Below, one piece after another: positions 17,216 to 27,226 of a stretch of 64,000 nucleotides of DNA (its first letter is position 1; each line of letters starts with the position of its first letter). The translations under genes and the position numbers were made by a program. This DNA is from Agrobacterium salinitolerans (GTDB taxonomy: Bacteria > Pseudomonadota > Alphaproteobacteria > Rhizobiales > Rhizobiaceae): NCBI RefSeq assembly GCF_002008225.1, contig NZ_MRDH01000027.1, positions 1 to 64,000 on the forward strand, written 5' to 3'. Under the pieces are notes generated by a model. The model was not told the origin of the DNA, did not search any database, and was given only the letters and a program-made list of their open reading frames with translations.

Positions 17216-19273
17216 ATGTCCATGACCCTCACAAAACTGCCGACGTGGCATGAAGGCGAGACCTTTATCCAGGAAAAGCTCGGCGTAAAGGAACGCATGG
17301 CCGCAGTCGGTCAGCGTGTCGTTCGCGATTTCATGCCGGACCAGCATCGCGACTTTTATGCGCAACTGCCGTTCATCGTCCTTGGCAGCGTCGACCAAGC
17401 CGGTGATGCCTGGGCGACTTTTGTCGAAGGTCAGCCGGGGTTCATGTCGTCGCCTTCGCCTGTTGTGCTGGACATCGCCGCGACCCGAGATCCAAGTGAT
17501 CCCGCAAGTGAAGGGTTGGCGGACGGCCTCCCGATTGGTCTTCTCGGTATCGAGATGCACACCCGTCGTCGCAACCGCATGAACGGTTTTGTCTCAACGA
17601 TAGAGGGCGGTTTCCGCGTCGATGTTGACCAGAGTTTTGGAAACTGCCCGCGTTACATCCAGCTGCGCGACTTCGCGTTCGAGCGCCAACCGGGAGCACC
17701 GTTCCAGGGTGAGGCGGAGGAACTGCCCGTGCTGGATGATCAGGCACGCGCGATCATCCAGCAAGCCGATGCTTTTTTTGTTGCCTCCTACGTCGATCGC
17801 GAAGACCGGCGCCAGGTGGATGTCTCCCACCGTGGCGGCAATGCCGGATTTGTTCGCGTTGGCGACGACGGCGTCCTGACGATCCCCGACTTTGATGGAA
17901 ATCTTTTCTTCGCGACGCTTGGCAACATCCTGCTGAACGGAAAGGCAGGACTTCTGTTCGTGGATTTCGCAACGGGCGATGTGCTGCAGATGACGGGGAA
18001 GGCCGAAGTCATATTCGACTCACCCGAAATCGACGCGTTTCAAGGCGCTGAGCGGTTTTGGACATTCAAGCCGACACGTATCGTTCGTCGCCGCAATGCA
18101 TTGGCTTTAAGATGGGCATTCCAGAAAGACGGCTGGTCGCCAAGCTCCCTGATGACAGGCAGCTGGAGCCAAGCCGCCGACCGTCTCCGCGCGACAGAGC
18201 TTGCCACAAGCTGGCGGCCAATGACCGTCACCGCGATCGTTGATGAGAGCGCAACGATCAAGTCTTTCCATCTGCAGCCCGGCGATGGCGCAGGGCTGCT
18301 CCCCCATAGGGCGGGTCAACATCTACCTATACGGATAAAGCTGCCCGGCGAAGAAAAGTCGATCATCCGCACCTATACGCTTTCGGTTGCGCCGTCCGAT
18401 GGTATCTACCGCATCAGCGTCAAGCGAGACGGCCGGATTTCGCAGTTCTTGCATGATAATGCTGCCGTTGGCGATGTCATCGAGGTGCGCGCGCCGGCCG
18501 GCGACTTCAGCATCGACGCCGGGTCGACCCGTCCGGCGGTTCTTCTCGCAGGCGGCGTCGGCATCACGCCGCTGCTCGCGATGCTCCGTCATGTCGTCTA
18601 TGAGGGGCTCCGCAAGCAACGCGTCCGCCCGGTGACGCTATTCCATGCGTCTCGTTCCAAGGCCGATAGGCCTTTCGACAAGGAGATCGCCAACCTTATC
18701 GGCGTGACGAAGGGCGCCGTGCGCTTGGTCAGGGTTCTCAGCGACCCCACGGATGCTGAAGAGGGCAGGGATTACGACGCCGCGGCGCGGATCGATATGG
18801 CGATGCTGACGCGGTTTCTCCCCTTCAACGACTATGATTTCTATCTCTGCGGACCTGCCCAGTTCACGCAAGGGCTTTATGACGGGTTGCGGGCTTTCAA
18901 CATCGCTGACGATCGTATCCAGGCGGAAGCCTTCGGCCCGTCGTCGCTCATCCGCACGGGGCTCGCTACACCAGCCGTGATATCTCCCGCCGCGCAGCCG
19001 TCGGATAAACCGGTGCCGGTCATATTCACGAAATCCCTGAAAGAAGCACGGTGGACACCTGGTTCCGGCACTCTCCTGGAGTTCGCCGAGGCGCGAGGCC
19101 TCGAGCCCGAATTCAGTTGCCGCGAAGGCAATTGCGGGACATGCCGGACGAAGCTCGTCAAGGGTGCCGTCGCTTATGTCAAGCAGCCCACCGCGAAGAT
19201 CGGCGTCGACGAAGTGCTGCTCTGCTGCGCCGTTCCAGCCGAACAGGAAGGCGGCCTGCAGCTTGCTGTGTAA
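17216..19273 (+). CDS. Three-domain redox fusion: PNPOx-like flavin domain, ferredoxin reductase, [2Fe-2S] ferredoxin
   Basis: This is a 685-residue fusion. Residues 1-310 resemble pyridoxamine-phosphate-oxidase-like FMN-binding proteins (PFIVLGSVDQAGDAWATFVEGQPGF; NRMNGFVS). Residues 335-575 are a ferredoxin-NADP reductase module with the FAD motif RTYTLS and the NAD(P) motif LAGGVGITPLLAML, ending LCGPAQF. Residues 600-685 are a plant-type ferredoxin with Cys ligands in SCREGNCGTC and LLCC. It should pass electrons from NAD(P)H through FAD and an iron-sulfur cluster to the N-terminal flavin site or a partner. The start has CTGGAGAACG upstream. The gene lies 60 bases after the GST gene. Confidence 0.88.
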   Translation: MSMTLTKLPTWHEGETFIQEKLGVKERMAAVGQRVVRDFMPDQHRDFYAQLPFIVLGSVDQAGDAWATFVEGQPGFMSSPSPVVLDIAATRDPSDPASEGLADGLPIGLLGIEMHTRRRNRMNGFVSTIEGGFRVDVDQSFGNCPRYIQLRDFAFERQPGAPFQGEAEELPVLDDQARAIIQQADAFFVASYVDREDRRQVDVSHRGGNAGFVRVGDDGVLTIPDFDGNLFFATLGNILLNGKAGLLFVDFATGDVLQMTGKAEVIFDSPEIDAFQGAERFWTFKPTRIVRRRNALALRWAFQKDGWSPSSLMTGSWSQAADRLRATELATSWRPMTVTAIVDESATIKSFHLQPGDGAGLLPHRAGQHLPIRIKLPGEEKSIIRTYTLSVAPSDGIYRISVKRDGRISQFLHDNAAVGDVIEVRAPAGDFSIDAGSTRPAVLLAGGVGITPLLAMLRHVVYEGLRKQRVRPVTLFHASRSKADRPFDKEIANLIGVTKGAVRLVRVLSDPTDAEEGRDYDAAARIDMAMLTRFLPFNDYDFYLCGPAQFTQGLYDGLRAFNIADDRIQAEAFGPSSLIRTGLATPAVISPAAQPSDKPVPVIFTKSLKEARWTPGSGTLLEFAEARGLEPEFSCREGNCGTCRTKLVKGAVAYVKQPTAKIGVDEVLLCCAVPAEQEGGLQLAV

Positions 19274-19397
19274 GCGGCGATTGCTGCGTCCAGCGCAACA
19301 GTCCCTTGTTTCCTTTCGATCTTCAGCAAGTTGCGCCACCGGATCATATTCAATCTCAAGAGAGCAACGTCTCTCTCAACCGAAAAAGGAGAATACA

Positions 19398-19946
19398 ATG
19401 TCACGCATTCCTACCCCGGCCACCATCGAAGACGCTCCGGAAGCCTCTCGTCCGATCCTTGAGACCATCCAGAAGCAGATCGGATCCGTTCCGAACATTT
19501 TTCGGCTGGTTTCCAACAGCCCTGCCGCATTGACGGGCTTGACCTCGCTCCAGGGCGCACTCGGCAAAGGCAAGCTGCCGCCGGCCACCCGCGAACGCAT
19601 TGCGCTCGCCATGGCTGAAGCCAACGGCTGTGACTACTGCCTCTCGGCGCACACCTTCACCGGCACGAAGTTCGCCAAGCTCGACGCGAGCGAAATCTCC
19701 GCCAACCGCAACGGCACGTCGAACGACCCCAAGGCGGCGGCTGCCGTCGAATTTACCCGGGCATTGACGGTGGCTCGTGGTTCCGTCGCGCCAGCGGAAA
19801 TCGCCAAGGTTCGCGACGCAGGCTACAGCGACGCGGAAATCGTTGAGATCATCGCCCATGTCGCCCTCAATACCTTCACGAATTATGTGAATGAGGCCCT
19901 CGACACAGAAATCGATTTCCCCCGCATCCACCGAGCAGCTGCGTGA
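19398..19946 (+). CDS. AhpD-like carboxymuconolactone-decarboxylase-family protein
   Basis: This is a thiol peroxidase-type protein of 182 residues. The active-site pattern [15 protein letters not shown] contains the C-x2-C and following His of AhpD-like alkylhydroperoxidases. The helix [16 protein letters not shown] and the tail [24 protein letters not shown] are typical of the carboxymuconolactone decarboxylase fold. ATG 19398 follows an AAAGGAGAATACA ribosome binding site. It lies in a likely operon with the flavin/ferredoxin fusion upstream and the SnoaL-like gene downstream. Confidence 0.88.
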   Translation: MSRIPTPATIEDAPEASRPILETIQKQIGSVPNIFRLVSNSPAALTGLTSLQGALGKGKLPPATRERIALAMAEANGCDYCLSAHTFTGTKFAKLDASEISANRNGTSNDPKAAAAVEFTRALTVARGSVAPAEIAKVRDAGYSDAEIVEIIAHVALNTFTNYVNEALDTEIDFPRIHRAAA

Positions 19947-20019
19947 TGCCTGGCCGGAAGGCGGTGCAAGACGCTCCGCCTCGCCCACGATTGACCATCA
20001 ACCCCAGAGGAACTTTTCC

Positions 20020-20484
20020 ATGTCTCGTCCCCCGCTTCCCCCATTCACCAGAGAGAGTGCCATCGAAAAGGTCCGGTTAGCCGAAGATGGCTGGAATAGT
20101 CGCGATGCTGCCAAGGTCGCGCTCGCCTACACGCTCGACACACGCTGGCGCAACCGCGCCGAGTTCGCAAAGAACCGCGCCGAGGCCGAGGCATTCCTGA
20201 CGCGCAAGTGGAACAAGGAACTCGAATATCGCCTCATCAAGGAACTATGGGCTTTCACCGGCAATCGTATCGCCGTGCGATATGCCTACGAATATCGCGA
20301 CGACAGCGGCCAGTGGTACCGCGCCTATGGCAACGAGAACTGGGAATTCGCCGAGGATGGTCTGATGCGGGAACGTCACGCCAGCATCAACGAACACCCG
20401 ATTTCCGAAGCCGACCGGAAGTTTCGTTGGCCCCTCGGCCGCAGACCAGACGACCATCCTGGCCTGACCGATTTCGGCTTTTAA
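20020..20484 (+). CDS. NTF2/SnoaL-like protein, DUF1348 family
   Basis: This 154-residue protein has the DUF1348 signatures [41 protein letters not shown] and [27 protein letters not shown]. The family is conserved in proteobacteria, has a cone-shaped NTF2-like fold and has no settled biochemical role. ATG 20020 has AGAGGAAC upstream. Codirectional with the AhpD-like gene, 73 bases apart. Confidence 0.85.
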   Translation: MSRPPLPPFTRESAIEKVRLAEDGWNSRDAAKVALAYTLDTRWRNRAEFAKNRAEAEAFLTRKWNKELEYRLIKELWAFTGNRIAVRYAYEYRDDSGQWYRAYGNENWEFAEDGLMRERHASINEHPISEADRKFRWPLGRRPDDHPGLTDFGF

Positions 20485-20507
20485 GCCTTAACCCGAGGAG
20501 ATGAAGA

Positions 20508-20813
20508 ATGGTCGGCTCGTCAATTGATCCACGGGCAAGACTTTCAATAGAACTGGCCCTCACAGGAACGAATGCGAGCAAGCCTCTACTTGCCAAACAA
20601 GAAGAAGCCGGTCGTGCCCTCGGGATGACCGGCGCCGAGATGGATGTGGCAAGGCGGGGTTCAAGCTTCGACTTCAATACATCAATCGCCCTATCACTTG
20701 CTTTGAATGCCTGTCGCGAAACGCGCCAGCGCGCAATACGCGCTGGCATTTCCGAGGAAACCTGTGAGGAAATCGAACGCATCGCGCTTTCTCTTCGTGT
20801 GCAGGCCGCCTGA
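20508..20813 (+). CDS. Small hypothetical protein, helical
   Basis: This 101-residue protein has a good ribosome binding site (GAGGAGATGAAG) and lies 23 bases after the DUF1348 gene, so it is probably translated. Segments such as FNTSIALSLALNACRETRQRAIRAGISEE look helical and faintly like the carboxymuconolactone-decarboxylase fold, but the C-x2-C active site is absent. Function not recognised. Confidence 0.6.
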   Translation: MVGSSIDPRARLSIELALTGTNASKPLLAKQEEAGRALGMTGAEMDVARRGSSFDFNTSIALSLALNACRETRQRAIRAGISEETCEEIERIALSLRVQAA

Positions 20814-20885
20814 ACCTCAGTTGCCTCTTGAGGCTTCGGTTCCGAGCACTTAAGGTGCTGGAAACAAACGCGATTGGGGACGAGG

Positions 20886-21776
20886 ATGGATCGGTGGCAG
20901 GCAATGAGGATCTTTGTAAAGGTTGCCGAAACCGAGAGCTTCGCAGACACCGCTCGCCAGATGTTCATGAGCGCCCCGGCCGTCACGAGAGCGATTGCCT
21001 CGCTCGAAGACCTGATTGGAGCTCGCCTCCTGGTGCGGACCACCCGCTCTGTGAAGATGACCGAAGCGGGGGCTCGCTATTTTGAAGACTGTCGCCGGAT
21101 TTTGGCCGATATCGCTGAAGCGGAGGCGGCCGCCGGCGGCTCCTATGCTACGCCGACGGGAACTTTATCGATAACCGCGTCAGCTCTGTTCGGCCAAATG
21201 TACGTCCTCCCGATTGTTACAAGCTACCTCGACACATATCCGACGATGAAGGCCAAGACGCTGTTCATCGATCGACCGGTCAACATTGTTGAGGAAGGGA
21301 TCGATGTCGCTGTGCGTATCGGTCATCTCCCGGATTCAAATCTCTCTGCCGTCAAGGTCGGAACGGTCCGTCGCGTCATGTGCGGTTCGCCAAAGTATTT
21401 CGAGCGCCACGGCGTTCCGAAATCGCCAGACGATCTCAAAGACCACCGCATCGCTGCATCGACAGCGGCATGGGCTTCACCTGAATGGAAGTTTGCCGGC
21501 GATCTGCGCGTATCCGTGGATGCGGCCCTGCAATGCAATACCAACGAAGCGGCGATACAGTCCGCGCGTGAGGGATGGGGCCTGACCAGGGTTCTCAATT
21601 ACCAGATCGGCCCAGCCCTCGTCGCAGGAGAACTCCAGATCATTCTCAGCGAGTTCGAGGAACCAGCTTTGCCAATTCATATACTCCATCCTGAAGGACG
21701 CCATGCTCCAGCAAAGGTCCGTGCCTTCGTCGATATGGCTGCATCCAGACTACGCGAGAACCGGCTTTTGAATTGA
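20886..21776 (+). CDS. LysR-family transcriptional regulator
   Basis: Helix-turn-helix AMRIFVKVAETESFADTARQMFMSAPAVTRAIASLEDLIGARLLVRTTRSVKMTEAG and effector domain (GTLSITASALFGQMYVLPIV; GIDVAVRIGHLPDSNL), 296 residues. ATG 20886 has GGGGACGAGG directly upstream. It follows the small redox operon in the same direction and precedes the alpha/beta hydrolase, either of which could be its target. Confidence 0.88.
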   Translation: MDRWQAMRIFVKVAETESFADTARQMFMSAPAVTRAIASLEDLIGARLLVRTTRSVKMTEAGARYFEDCRRILADIAEAEAAAGGSYATPTGTLSITASALFGQMYVLPIVTSYLDTYPTMKAKTLFIDRPVNIVEEGIDVAVRIGHLPDSNLSAVKVGTVRRVMCGSPKYFERHGVPKSPDDLKDHRIAASTAAWASPEWKFAGDLRVSVDAALQCNTNEAAIQSAREGWGLTRVLNYQIGPALVAGELQIILSEFEEPALPIHILHPEGRHAPAKVRAFVDMAASRLRENRLLN

Positions 21777-21959
21777 TGTTTGGCTTTCCAGGGTGAAATA
21801 GTCGGCGATCAGGTTGCTTGTGGCATGCTCATTATGTCGCATTCATATCATCTGATGAAATAATCCCTTGTCGAGTACGAGCATTCTCCCTCCAGGAAGA
21901 AAGAGCGATGGTGGTTGCAGGCAACAAGCCTCCCGCAATCACTCCTGAGGAGAACCACA

Positions 21960-22931
21960 ATGTCTCATACTCTCGCCGTACTGCTTCTCGCATCCGCCAG
22001 CATCTTTGTTTCCGCTCCAGGCGCGACGGCCCTCGCCGCAACACCTGCCATCACGCAGCAGGCGCCTGCAACGGTCCATTATCGCTCCATGAAGATCGAT
22101 GGGGTCAACGTCTTCTATCGTGAAGCCGGCCCCGCCGACGGCCCCGTCGTCGTGCTGCTTCACGGCTTTCCGACATCGTCCCACATGTTTCGCAACTTGA
22201 TCCCGTTGCTCGCAGATCGCTACCGCGTCATCGCCCCTGACTATCCGGGCTTCGGCCAGAGCGATGCGCCGGACCACACAAAATTCGAATATTCCTTCGG
22301 CCACTATGCCGATATCGTCGATACGCTGCTGACCAAGCTCGGTGCTGCCAAATATTCGATGTATGTCATGGATTACGGCGCACCTGTCGGCTACCGGCTG
22401 GCGCTCAAGCACCCGGACCGCGTCACCGGCCTGATCGTCCAGAACGGCAATGCCTATGATGAAGGCATTCGTGATTTCTGGAACCCGATCCGCGCCTACT
22501 GGAAGTCGGGCGCGAAGAAGGACCGCGAAGCGCTCTCAGTGCTCGTCGCACCTGAAACAACCAAGTTCCAGTATACCGATGGCGTCAAGGACCTGTCCCG
22601 CATCAGCCCCGACAACTGGGTCCATGATCAGGCTCTACTCGACCGGCCGGGCAACAAGGATATCCAACTCGACCTCTTCTACGACTACCGCACGAACCTG
22701 CCGCTATATCCGCAGTTCCAGGCTTTCTTCCGCGGTCGCAAGCCGCCGACGCTGATCGTCTGGGGTAAGAACGACCAGATCTTCCCGGAACAAGGCGCAC
22801 ATCCCTATCTGCGTGACCTTCCTGAAGCTGAGTTCCATCTGATCGACACGGGACATTTTGCGCTTGAAGACAAGCTGGATGAAATGGCGCCGCTCATTCG
22901 AAGCTTCCTTGATCGCAAGATCTCGAAGTGA
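21960..22931 (+). CDS. Exported alpha/beta hydrolase, epoxide-hydrolase-like
   Basis: The first 26 residues form a signal peptide ([24 protein letters not shown]), so the enzyme acts in the periplasm or outside. The hydrolase fold has the oxyanion motif [19 protein letters not shown], an Asp nucleophile in [15 protein letters not shown] (the position of GxDWG in epoxide hydrolases and haloalkane dehalogenases), an acid in [10 protein letters not shown] and the catalytic His in [10 protein letters not shown]. At 323 residues it is full length. ATG 21960 has CTGAGGAGAACC upstream; the earlier in-frame start at 21915 would spoil the signal peptide. Confidence 0.85.
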   Translation: MSHTLAVLLLASASIFVSAPGATALAATPAITQQAPATVHYRSMKIDGVNVFYREAGPADGPVVVLLHGFPTSSHMFRNLIPLLADRYRVIAPDYPGFGQSDAPDHTKFEYSFGHYADIVDTLLTKLGAAKYSMYVMDYGAPVGYRLALKHPDRVTGLIVQNGNAYDEGIRDFWNPIRAYWKSGAKKDREALSVLVAPETTKFQYTDGVKDLSRISPDNWVHDQALLDRPGNKDIQLDLFYDYRTNLPLYPQFQAFFRGRKPPTLIVWGKNDQIFPEQGAHPYLRDLPEAEFHLIDTGHFALEDKLDEMAPLIRSFLDRKISK

Positions 22932-22940
22932 AACGCCGCT

Positions 22941-22976
22941 GGCTTCCTGCAACTGCCGAAATGGTTGCGGGAAGCC
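22941..22976 (+). terminator. Terminator-like hairpin after the hydrolase gene
   Basis: GGCTTCCTGCAAC at 22941-22953 pairs with GTTGCGGGAAGCC at 22964-22976 (13 bp, one T-G wobble) around a 10-base loop, nine bases after the stop. No clean T-run follows. Confidence 0.6.
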
Positions 22977-23001
22977 TCACCCGTTTGTGGGCTTCGATGT
23001 C

Positions 23002-23031
23002 GCAGGCGTTCAGTTTGTTTTAAACGCCTGC
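23002..23031. terminator. Second hairpin between the convergent genes
   Basis: GCAGGCGTT at 23002-23010 pairs with AACGCCTGC at 23023-23031 over a T-rich loop. It lies in the 327-base space between the convergent hydrolase and LysR genes and may serve either direction. Apart from the two hairpins I see no gene or repeat in 22932-23258. Confidence 0.45.
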
Positions 23032-23258
23032 CGTGTCAGGTCAGGAAACCGTTGCAGACCAGATGCCATCATTAGATGCTTTTGGCGCATAGCGTTACTT
23101 AAAATCAGAGGGTTGGCTGGATTAGGTCGAAGTCCAGCGGTTTGATTCCTATCAAGATGAAGAACTTCGCGAGCATGCCATCTGCACAGGCTTCCTTTCC
23201 ACAAAGTAATATACTCTCTTAAGATTGCTAGCGGTTACCATCCGTCATGGATGACCTG

Positions 23259-24128
23259 TCAGGTTACAGACACCGAACGAGCTATATCAAAAAACGCCCG
23301 CACAAGCTTGCCTCCGCTGCGTTCGCGCAGGCATATGAGAGCCTCATCCATGAGGATCTGCGGGCCGTCGATCCGGATGGGAAGAAGGCGATTATCGTGT
23401 CCGAATTCGGCGTAGGATACAAACCCGACACCACCACCCGATGCAACGATTTCTCGTACTGCTTCCCGGCCTCTTGCTTCAATTCTCGGCATAAATGTCA
23501 CGCCGCATTCACTGGCCATGGCCTCTAATTTCTGGCGCGTCTTCGATCCCTGTTCACGCATGACCAAGGGGTATTTTGACAATTCTTCGAAGGTGGCCAC
23601 TCCGGACAAAGCCAACGGATTATCCTTGCTGGCGAAAGCGATAATGGGCGTTGAGTTGAGTTTCAGGACTTCAAATTCGTTGCCTTGGGGGATTTCACCA
23701 AGCACGCCGATATCCGCGTCGTAGGAATGCAGGCTGGTCGTCACGGTTTCGGTATTGCCTGCATCGACGATAATCTGGACGTTAGGGTAGGTCTTACGGA
23801 AAACCGCTAGAATGTGAAGCAGATGATGCGCCGCGTCGGCGACGATGCGGAGTTTTCCGGAGCGCAACGCACGCGATTCCGATAACATGTCGAGCGCCTG
23901 CTGCTCCGTGTCGAACATGCGGCGTGTGACTTCCAGGAGCTGCTGGCCCGCGTGGGTGAGTACGACCTGCTTCTTGGTCCTGTTGAACAGCAGGACGTCG
24001 TATTCCTCTTCAAGTTTGCGTACCTGATCGGAAATGGCTGGCTGGGTCAGGAAGAGCGCTTCGGCCGCGCGGGAGAAGCCACCGTGGATCGCCACATTGT
24101 GAAAAGCACGCAACTGCACATACCGCAT
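23259..24128 (-). CDS. LysR-family regulator of the phosphonate locus
   Basis: Helix-turn-helix YVQLRAFHNVAIHGGFSRAAEALFLTQPAISDQVRKLEEEYDVLLFNR and effector domain (GKLRIVADAAHHLLHILAVF; YDADIGVLGEIPQGN), 289 residues. The gene is divergent from the Na/Pi cotransporter-phnWAY operon, so it probably activates those genes when aminoethylphosphonate or a breakdown product is present. Similar LysR genes accompany phn transaminase clusters in other rhizobia and Vibrio (general knowledge). Confidence 0.88.
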   Translation of the reverse strand: MRYVQLRAFHNVAIHGGFSRAAEALFLTQPAISDQVRKLEEEYDVLLFNRTKKQVVLTHAGQQLLEVTRRMFDTEQQALDMLSESRALRSGKLRIVADAAHHLLHILAVFRKTYPNVQIIVDAGNTETVTTSLHSYDADIGVLGEIPQGNEFEVLKLNSTPIIAFASKDNPLALSGVATFEELSKYPLVMREQGSKTRQKLEAMASECGVTFMPRIEARGREAVREIVASGGGVGFVSYAEFGHDNRLLPIRIDGPQILMDEALICLRERSGGKLVRAFFDIARSVSVT

Positions 24129-24172
24129 CTTCTTACCCCAAGTATAGCATCAGCCAATGAATGCATCAAAAC

Positions 24173-24190
24173 GAACGATTTGATTTATGT
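24173..24190 (+). promoter_or_regulatory. Motif shared by two promoters of the phosphonate locus
   Basis: GAACGATTT at 24173-24181, followed by TGATTTATGT, recurs as GAACGATTT at 25932-25940, followed by TACATATATGT, just before phnW. A related GAACG lies inside the 30078-30091 palindrome before the ABC importer. It may be part of the LysR site; the match is short. Confidence 0.35.
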
Positions 24191-24243
24191 AAAGGGTCAA
24201 GTGATGCTGGCCTGATTTTTCTGGAGCATTGCGGAGCGCTGGC

Positions 24244-25899
24244 ATGAACATTTACTCGGTCTTGCTCGAACTTACGGCTGCGGTCGTCTTGTTGCTGTTT
24301 GCAATCAGCCTGCTTCGAACCGGTATCGAACGATCCTTCGGTGAAATCATTCGAAGGACGATGTCAGGCCCGACGGGCCGGATACGGGCCGCGATCAGCG
24401 GGTGCGCGCTTGCTGTGTTGTTCCAGAGTTCGACTGCCGTTGCGATGCTGACCGCAGGGTTTTCCGCGAGCGGCCTTATTGGTCTGGAGACCGGGCTGGC
24501 TGTCTTGTTAGGCGCCGATCTCGGATCCGCATTGGTGGTCAAGGTGCTAACTTTCGATCTGCACCTGTTGGCACCCGCACTCCTGATCGTGGGCGGTCTC
24601 ATGCATCTTAAGGCGGGATCAGCTGTGATCAGGAATGGCGGAACCGCAGTTTTGGGAGCTGCTTTGCTTTTGATCTCCCTGAAGATGGTGGGAGGTGCGA
24701 CCGCGCCTATCGCTCAAAACTCGGTTCTGCCAATCCTGGTGAGCTATATCGGACGCGATCCTGTTACGGCGATGCTGCTCGCTGCTGTTTTCACATGGGC
24801 ACTGCATTCCAGCGTTGCAGCTATTTTGCTGATTTTGACCTTTGCTTCGAAGGGGGTCATCTCCGTCGATGTTGGCGTGCCACTTATCCTTGGCACGAAT
24901 CTTGGCGGTGCCATGATCGCTGTCTGGTTGACAAGGGGGCAGCCGCTCGATGCACGCCGTCCGCCACTGGGTAATCTCCTTTTCCGCGCATGTGCAGCCC
25001 TCGTGACACTTGCATCCCTGTATGCTGGCCTTCCCATGGTCTGGCTACCTGGCGCATCCGACGCCGCACAACTCGTCAATCTGCACGTCATTTTCAATGC
25101 CGGGCTTGTCGGCTGCGGATTGTTCTTGTGTAATCCAATGGGGAGGTTTCTTAAGCTCATCGTAAAACCTCCTTCGGATGAGGTAAAAAGCTTTTACCAT
25201 CGCGACAGTGCCTTGGACCAGGCGCTGATTTCGACTCCAACCCTTGCGTTGGCGGCCGCTGCTCGCGAAGTGTTGCATATGGGAGAACTTGTTTCTCGCA
25301 TGCTCGAGCCGGTGATGAAAATCATGCAGGCGCCGACAATGCCCGAAATCTGTGAACTTCAGGACCTTGATCACGAGGTGAACCGAGCGCATCGCGAGAT
25401 CAAACATTATATCGCCGCCGTGAACCGGGGAGTTCTTGACGAGGAACAAGCCAGGTTTGGAATGGAACTGGCGGAAGCAGCAATCCATCTCGAATATGCC
25501 GGCGATGTGATCGTGAAAAGCCTGCTGCAATTGGCTGAGAAGCGACTTGAGAATGGTAAGAATTTTTCTTCAGAGGGCTGGGGGGAACTAACCGAACTCC
25601 ATTCGACGGTAGCCTCAAATGTCAAACTTGCATCCAGCCTTCTGATGTCTCCGGATCCGTCGATCGCCCGCCAGCTTGTGCGACAGAAGGAGCATGTGCG
25701 CCGGATGGTACAGGCTAGCAGTACCCGGCACATCCTACGCCTGCAGCAAGGTGTTCAAGCCAGCATCGAGTCCAGCAACATGCACTTGGAAATGGCGCGC
25801 GCTTTGAAAGAAATCAATTCGTTGGTCACGACCATGGCTTACCCGCGGCTTATCGCAAGCGGTGACCTGCTCGATAGCCGCCTGACATCCGTCGCCTGA
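24244..25899 (+). CDS. Na+/phosphate cotransporter (NptA/PNaS family) with PhoU-like tail
   Basis: This inner-membrane transporter of 551 residues has two inverted Na/Pi-cotransporter repeats. The QSST motif is visible in AVLFQSSTAVAMLTAG, and a degenerate second copy in ALHSSVAAILLILTF. Residues 340-540 form a soluble helical PhoU-like domain (LDHEVNRAHREIKHYI; LEYAGDVIVKSLLQLAEKR). It moves phosphate across the membrane. Its place at the head of the phosphonate operon suggests it handles the phosphate released by PhnA. ATG 24244 is used, with GGAG upstream; a TTG at 24229 is an alternative. Confidence 0.88.
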   Translation: MNIYSVLLELTAAVVLLLFAISLLRTGIERSFGEIIRRTMSGPTGRIRAAISGCALAVLFQSSTAVAMLTAGFSASGLIGLETGLAVLLGADLGSALVVKVLTFDLHLLAPALLIVGGLMHLKAGSAVIRNGGTAVLGAALLLISLKMVGGATAPIAQNSVLPILVSYIGRDPVTAMLLAAVFTWALHSSVAAILLILTFASKGVISVDVGVPLILGTNLGGAMIAVWLTRGQPLDARRPPLGNLLFRACAALVTLASLYAGLPMVWLPGASDAAQLVNLHVIFNAGLVGCGLFLCNPMGRFLKLIVKPPSDEVKSFYHRDSALDQALISTPTLALAAAAREVLHMGELVSRMLEPVMKIMQAPTMPEICELQDLDHEVNRAHREIKHYIAAVNRGVLDEEQARFGMELAEAAIHLEYAGDVIVKSLLQLAEKRLENGKNFSSEGWGELTELHSTVASNVKLASSLLMSPDPSIARQLVRQKEHVRRMVQASSTRHILRLQQGVQASIESSNMHLEMARALKEINSLVTTMAYPRLIASGDLLDSRLTSVA

Positions 25900-25998
25900 T
25901 GTATAGGCGTAAGTAATGATTTTATCTAAAAGAACGATTTTACATATATGTCGATAGGTCTCATCCTTGTCCTACAAGCTCTAACGCGAGGACTGGAA

Positions 25999-27201
25999 AT
26001 GACAATCGAGACATTGAAGGAAAGTCGTCAGCCACTGGAGTCTCCGAGATTAGGGGAACCTTATCTGCTGACCCCGGGTCCTCTGACGACTGCCTATGAA
26101 GTGAAAGAAGCCATGCTTCGGGACTGGGGTTCATGGGACGGCGACTTTCGCGCCATGACCGCAGAGCTTCGTCGTGAACTTTTGGACATTGCAGGAGACG
26201 TCAATGGCGAGTTCGACTGCGTGCCGATGCAGGGCAGCGGTTCGTTCTCGGTCGAGGCCATGCTCGGAAGCTTTGTTCCCAAAGACGGTAAGGTTCTGGT
26301 TTTGATCAATGGTGCCTATGGCAAGCGCATTGCGCAGACGCTGGGCTATATCAACCGCAGCCATGTAATCATCGACAAGGGTGATTATATGCCGCCGCGA
26401 GGAGCAGAGGTTGCCGCGGCTCTCGATGCCGATGCGGCGATAACACATGTGATCGTCGTGCATTGCGAGACTAGTTCGGGCATTCTCAACCCCTTGAGGG
26501 AGATATCGGAAGCTGTATACGCGCGCGGTCGCAAGCTTCTTGTGGACTCTATGAGTGCGTTTGGTGCCGTACCGGCGGGGATTGCAGATTTCCGCTACGA
26601 GGCAATCGTTTCGTCCGCCAACAAATGCATCGAGGGTGTTCCCGGGTTCGGCTTCGTCATTGCACGCAAGACAGAGCTTGAGGCCGCCAAAGGCCGCAGC
26701 CACTCGCTGAGTCTTGATGTTCACGCTCAATGGGACGCGATGAACAAGACGGGGCAATGGCGCTTCACGCCGCCCACCCATGTCGTGGCAGCCTTCATCG
26801 AAGCATTGCGCCTGCACCGTAAGGAAGGTGGTGTCGCTGGACGAGGAGGCCGCTATACCCGCAACCGTGATATCATGGTGGCTGGAATGCGAGACGCGGG
26901 CTTCGAGACGCTGCTCGGCGATGACTGGCTGTCGCCAATAATTGTCACCTTTTTCAGTCCGGCTGATCCGAAATTCCGGTTCGAAACATTCTACGATCTC
27001 ATGAAGACCAAAGGTTTCATCATTTATCCCGGCAAGTTGACTGTTGTCGAAAGCTTCCGTGTCGGCTGCATCGGTCGCATGGACGAACACGTCATGCGCA
27101 AGGTCGTTGAAGCCGCCCGTGCTTCGCTCGCAGAAATGGGTGTTACCAGCGCAGCCCCTCCCGAAGTCGCTCTTGCAGAACGCAGCCGCTTGGCTGCCTG
27201 A
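25999..27201 (+). CDS. phnW: 2-aminoethylphosphonate--pyruvate transaminase
   Basis: This PLP enzyme converts 2-aminoethylphosphonate and pyruvate to phosphonoacetaldehyde and alanine. The N-terminal LLTPGPLTTAYEVKEAMLRDWGSWD is diagnostic of PhnW, the PLP Lys is in SSANKCIEGVPGFGFVIA, and the substrate region VDSMSAFGAVP is present. The C-terminus has FIIYPGKLTVVESFRVGCIGRM. At 400 residues it is slightly longer than usual, with an N-terminal extension (ETLKESRQPLESPRLG). ATG 25999 is used; an upstream in-frame ATG at 25948 would add unrelated residues. 25 bases before phnA. Confidence 0.93.
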   Translation: MTIETLKESRQPLESPRLGEPYLLTPGPLTTAYEVKEAMLRDWGSWDGDFRAMTAELRRELLDIAGDVNGEFDCVPMQGSGSFSVEAMLGSFVPKDGKVLVLINGAYGKRIAQTLGYINRSHVIIDKGDYMPPRGAEVAAALDADAAITHVIVVHCETSSGILNPLREISEAVYARGRKLLVDSMSAFGAVPAGIADFRYEAIVSSANKCIEGVPGFGFVIARKTELEAAKGRSHSLSLDVHAQWDAMNKTGQWRFTPPTHVVAAFIEALRLHRKEGGVAGRGGRYTRNRDIMVAGMRDAGFETLLGDDWLSPIIVTFFSPADPKFRFETFYDLMKTKGFIIYPGKLTVVESFRVGCIGRMDEHVMRKVVEAARASLAEMGVTSAAPPEVALAERSRLAA

Positions 27202-27226
27202 CCAATCAAGGATACCGGAGTTTCCA

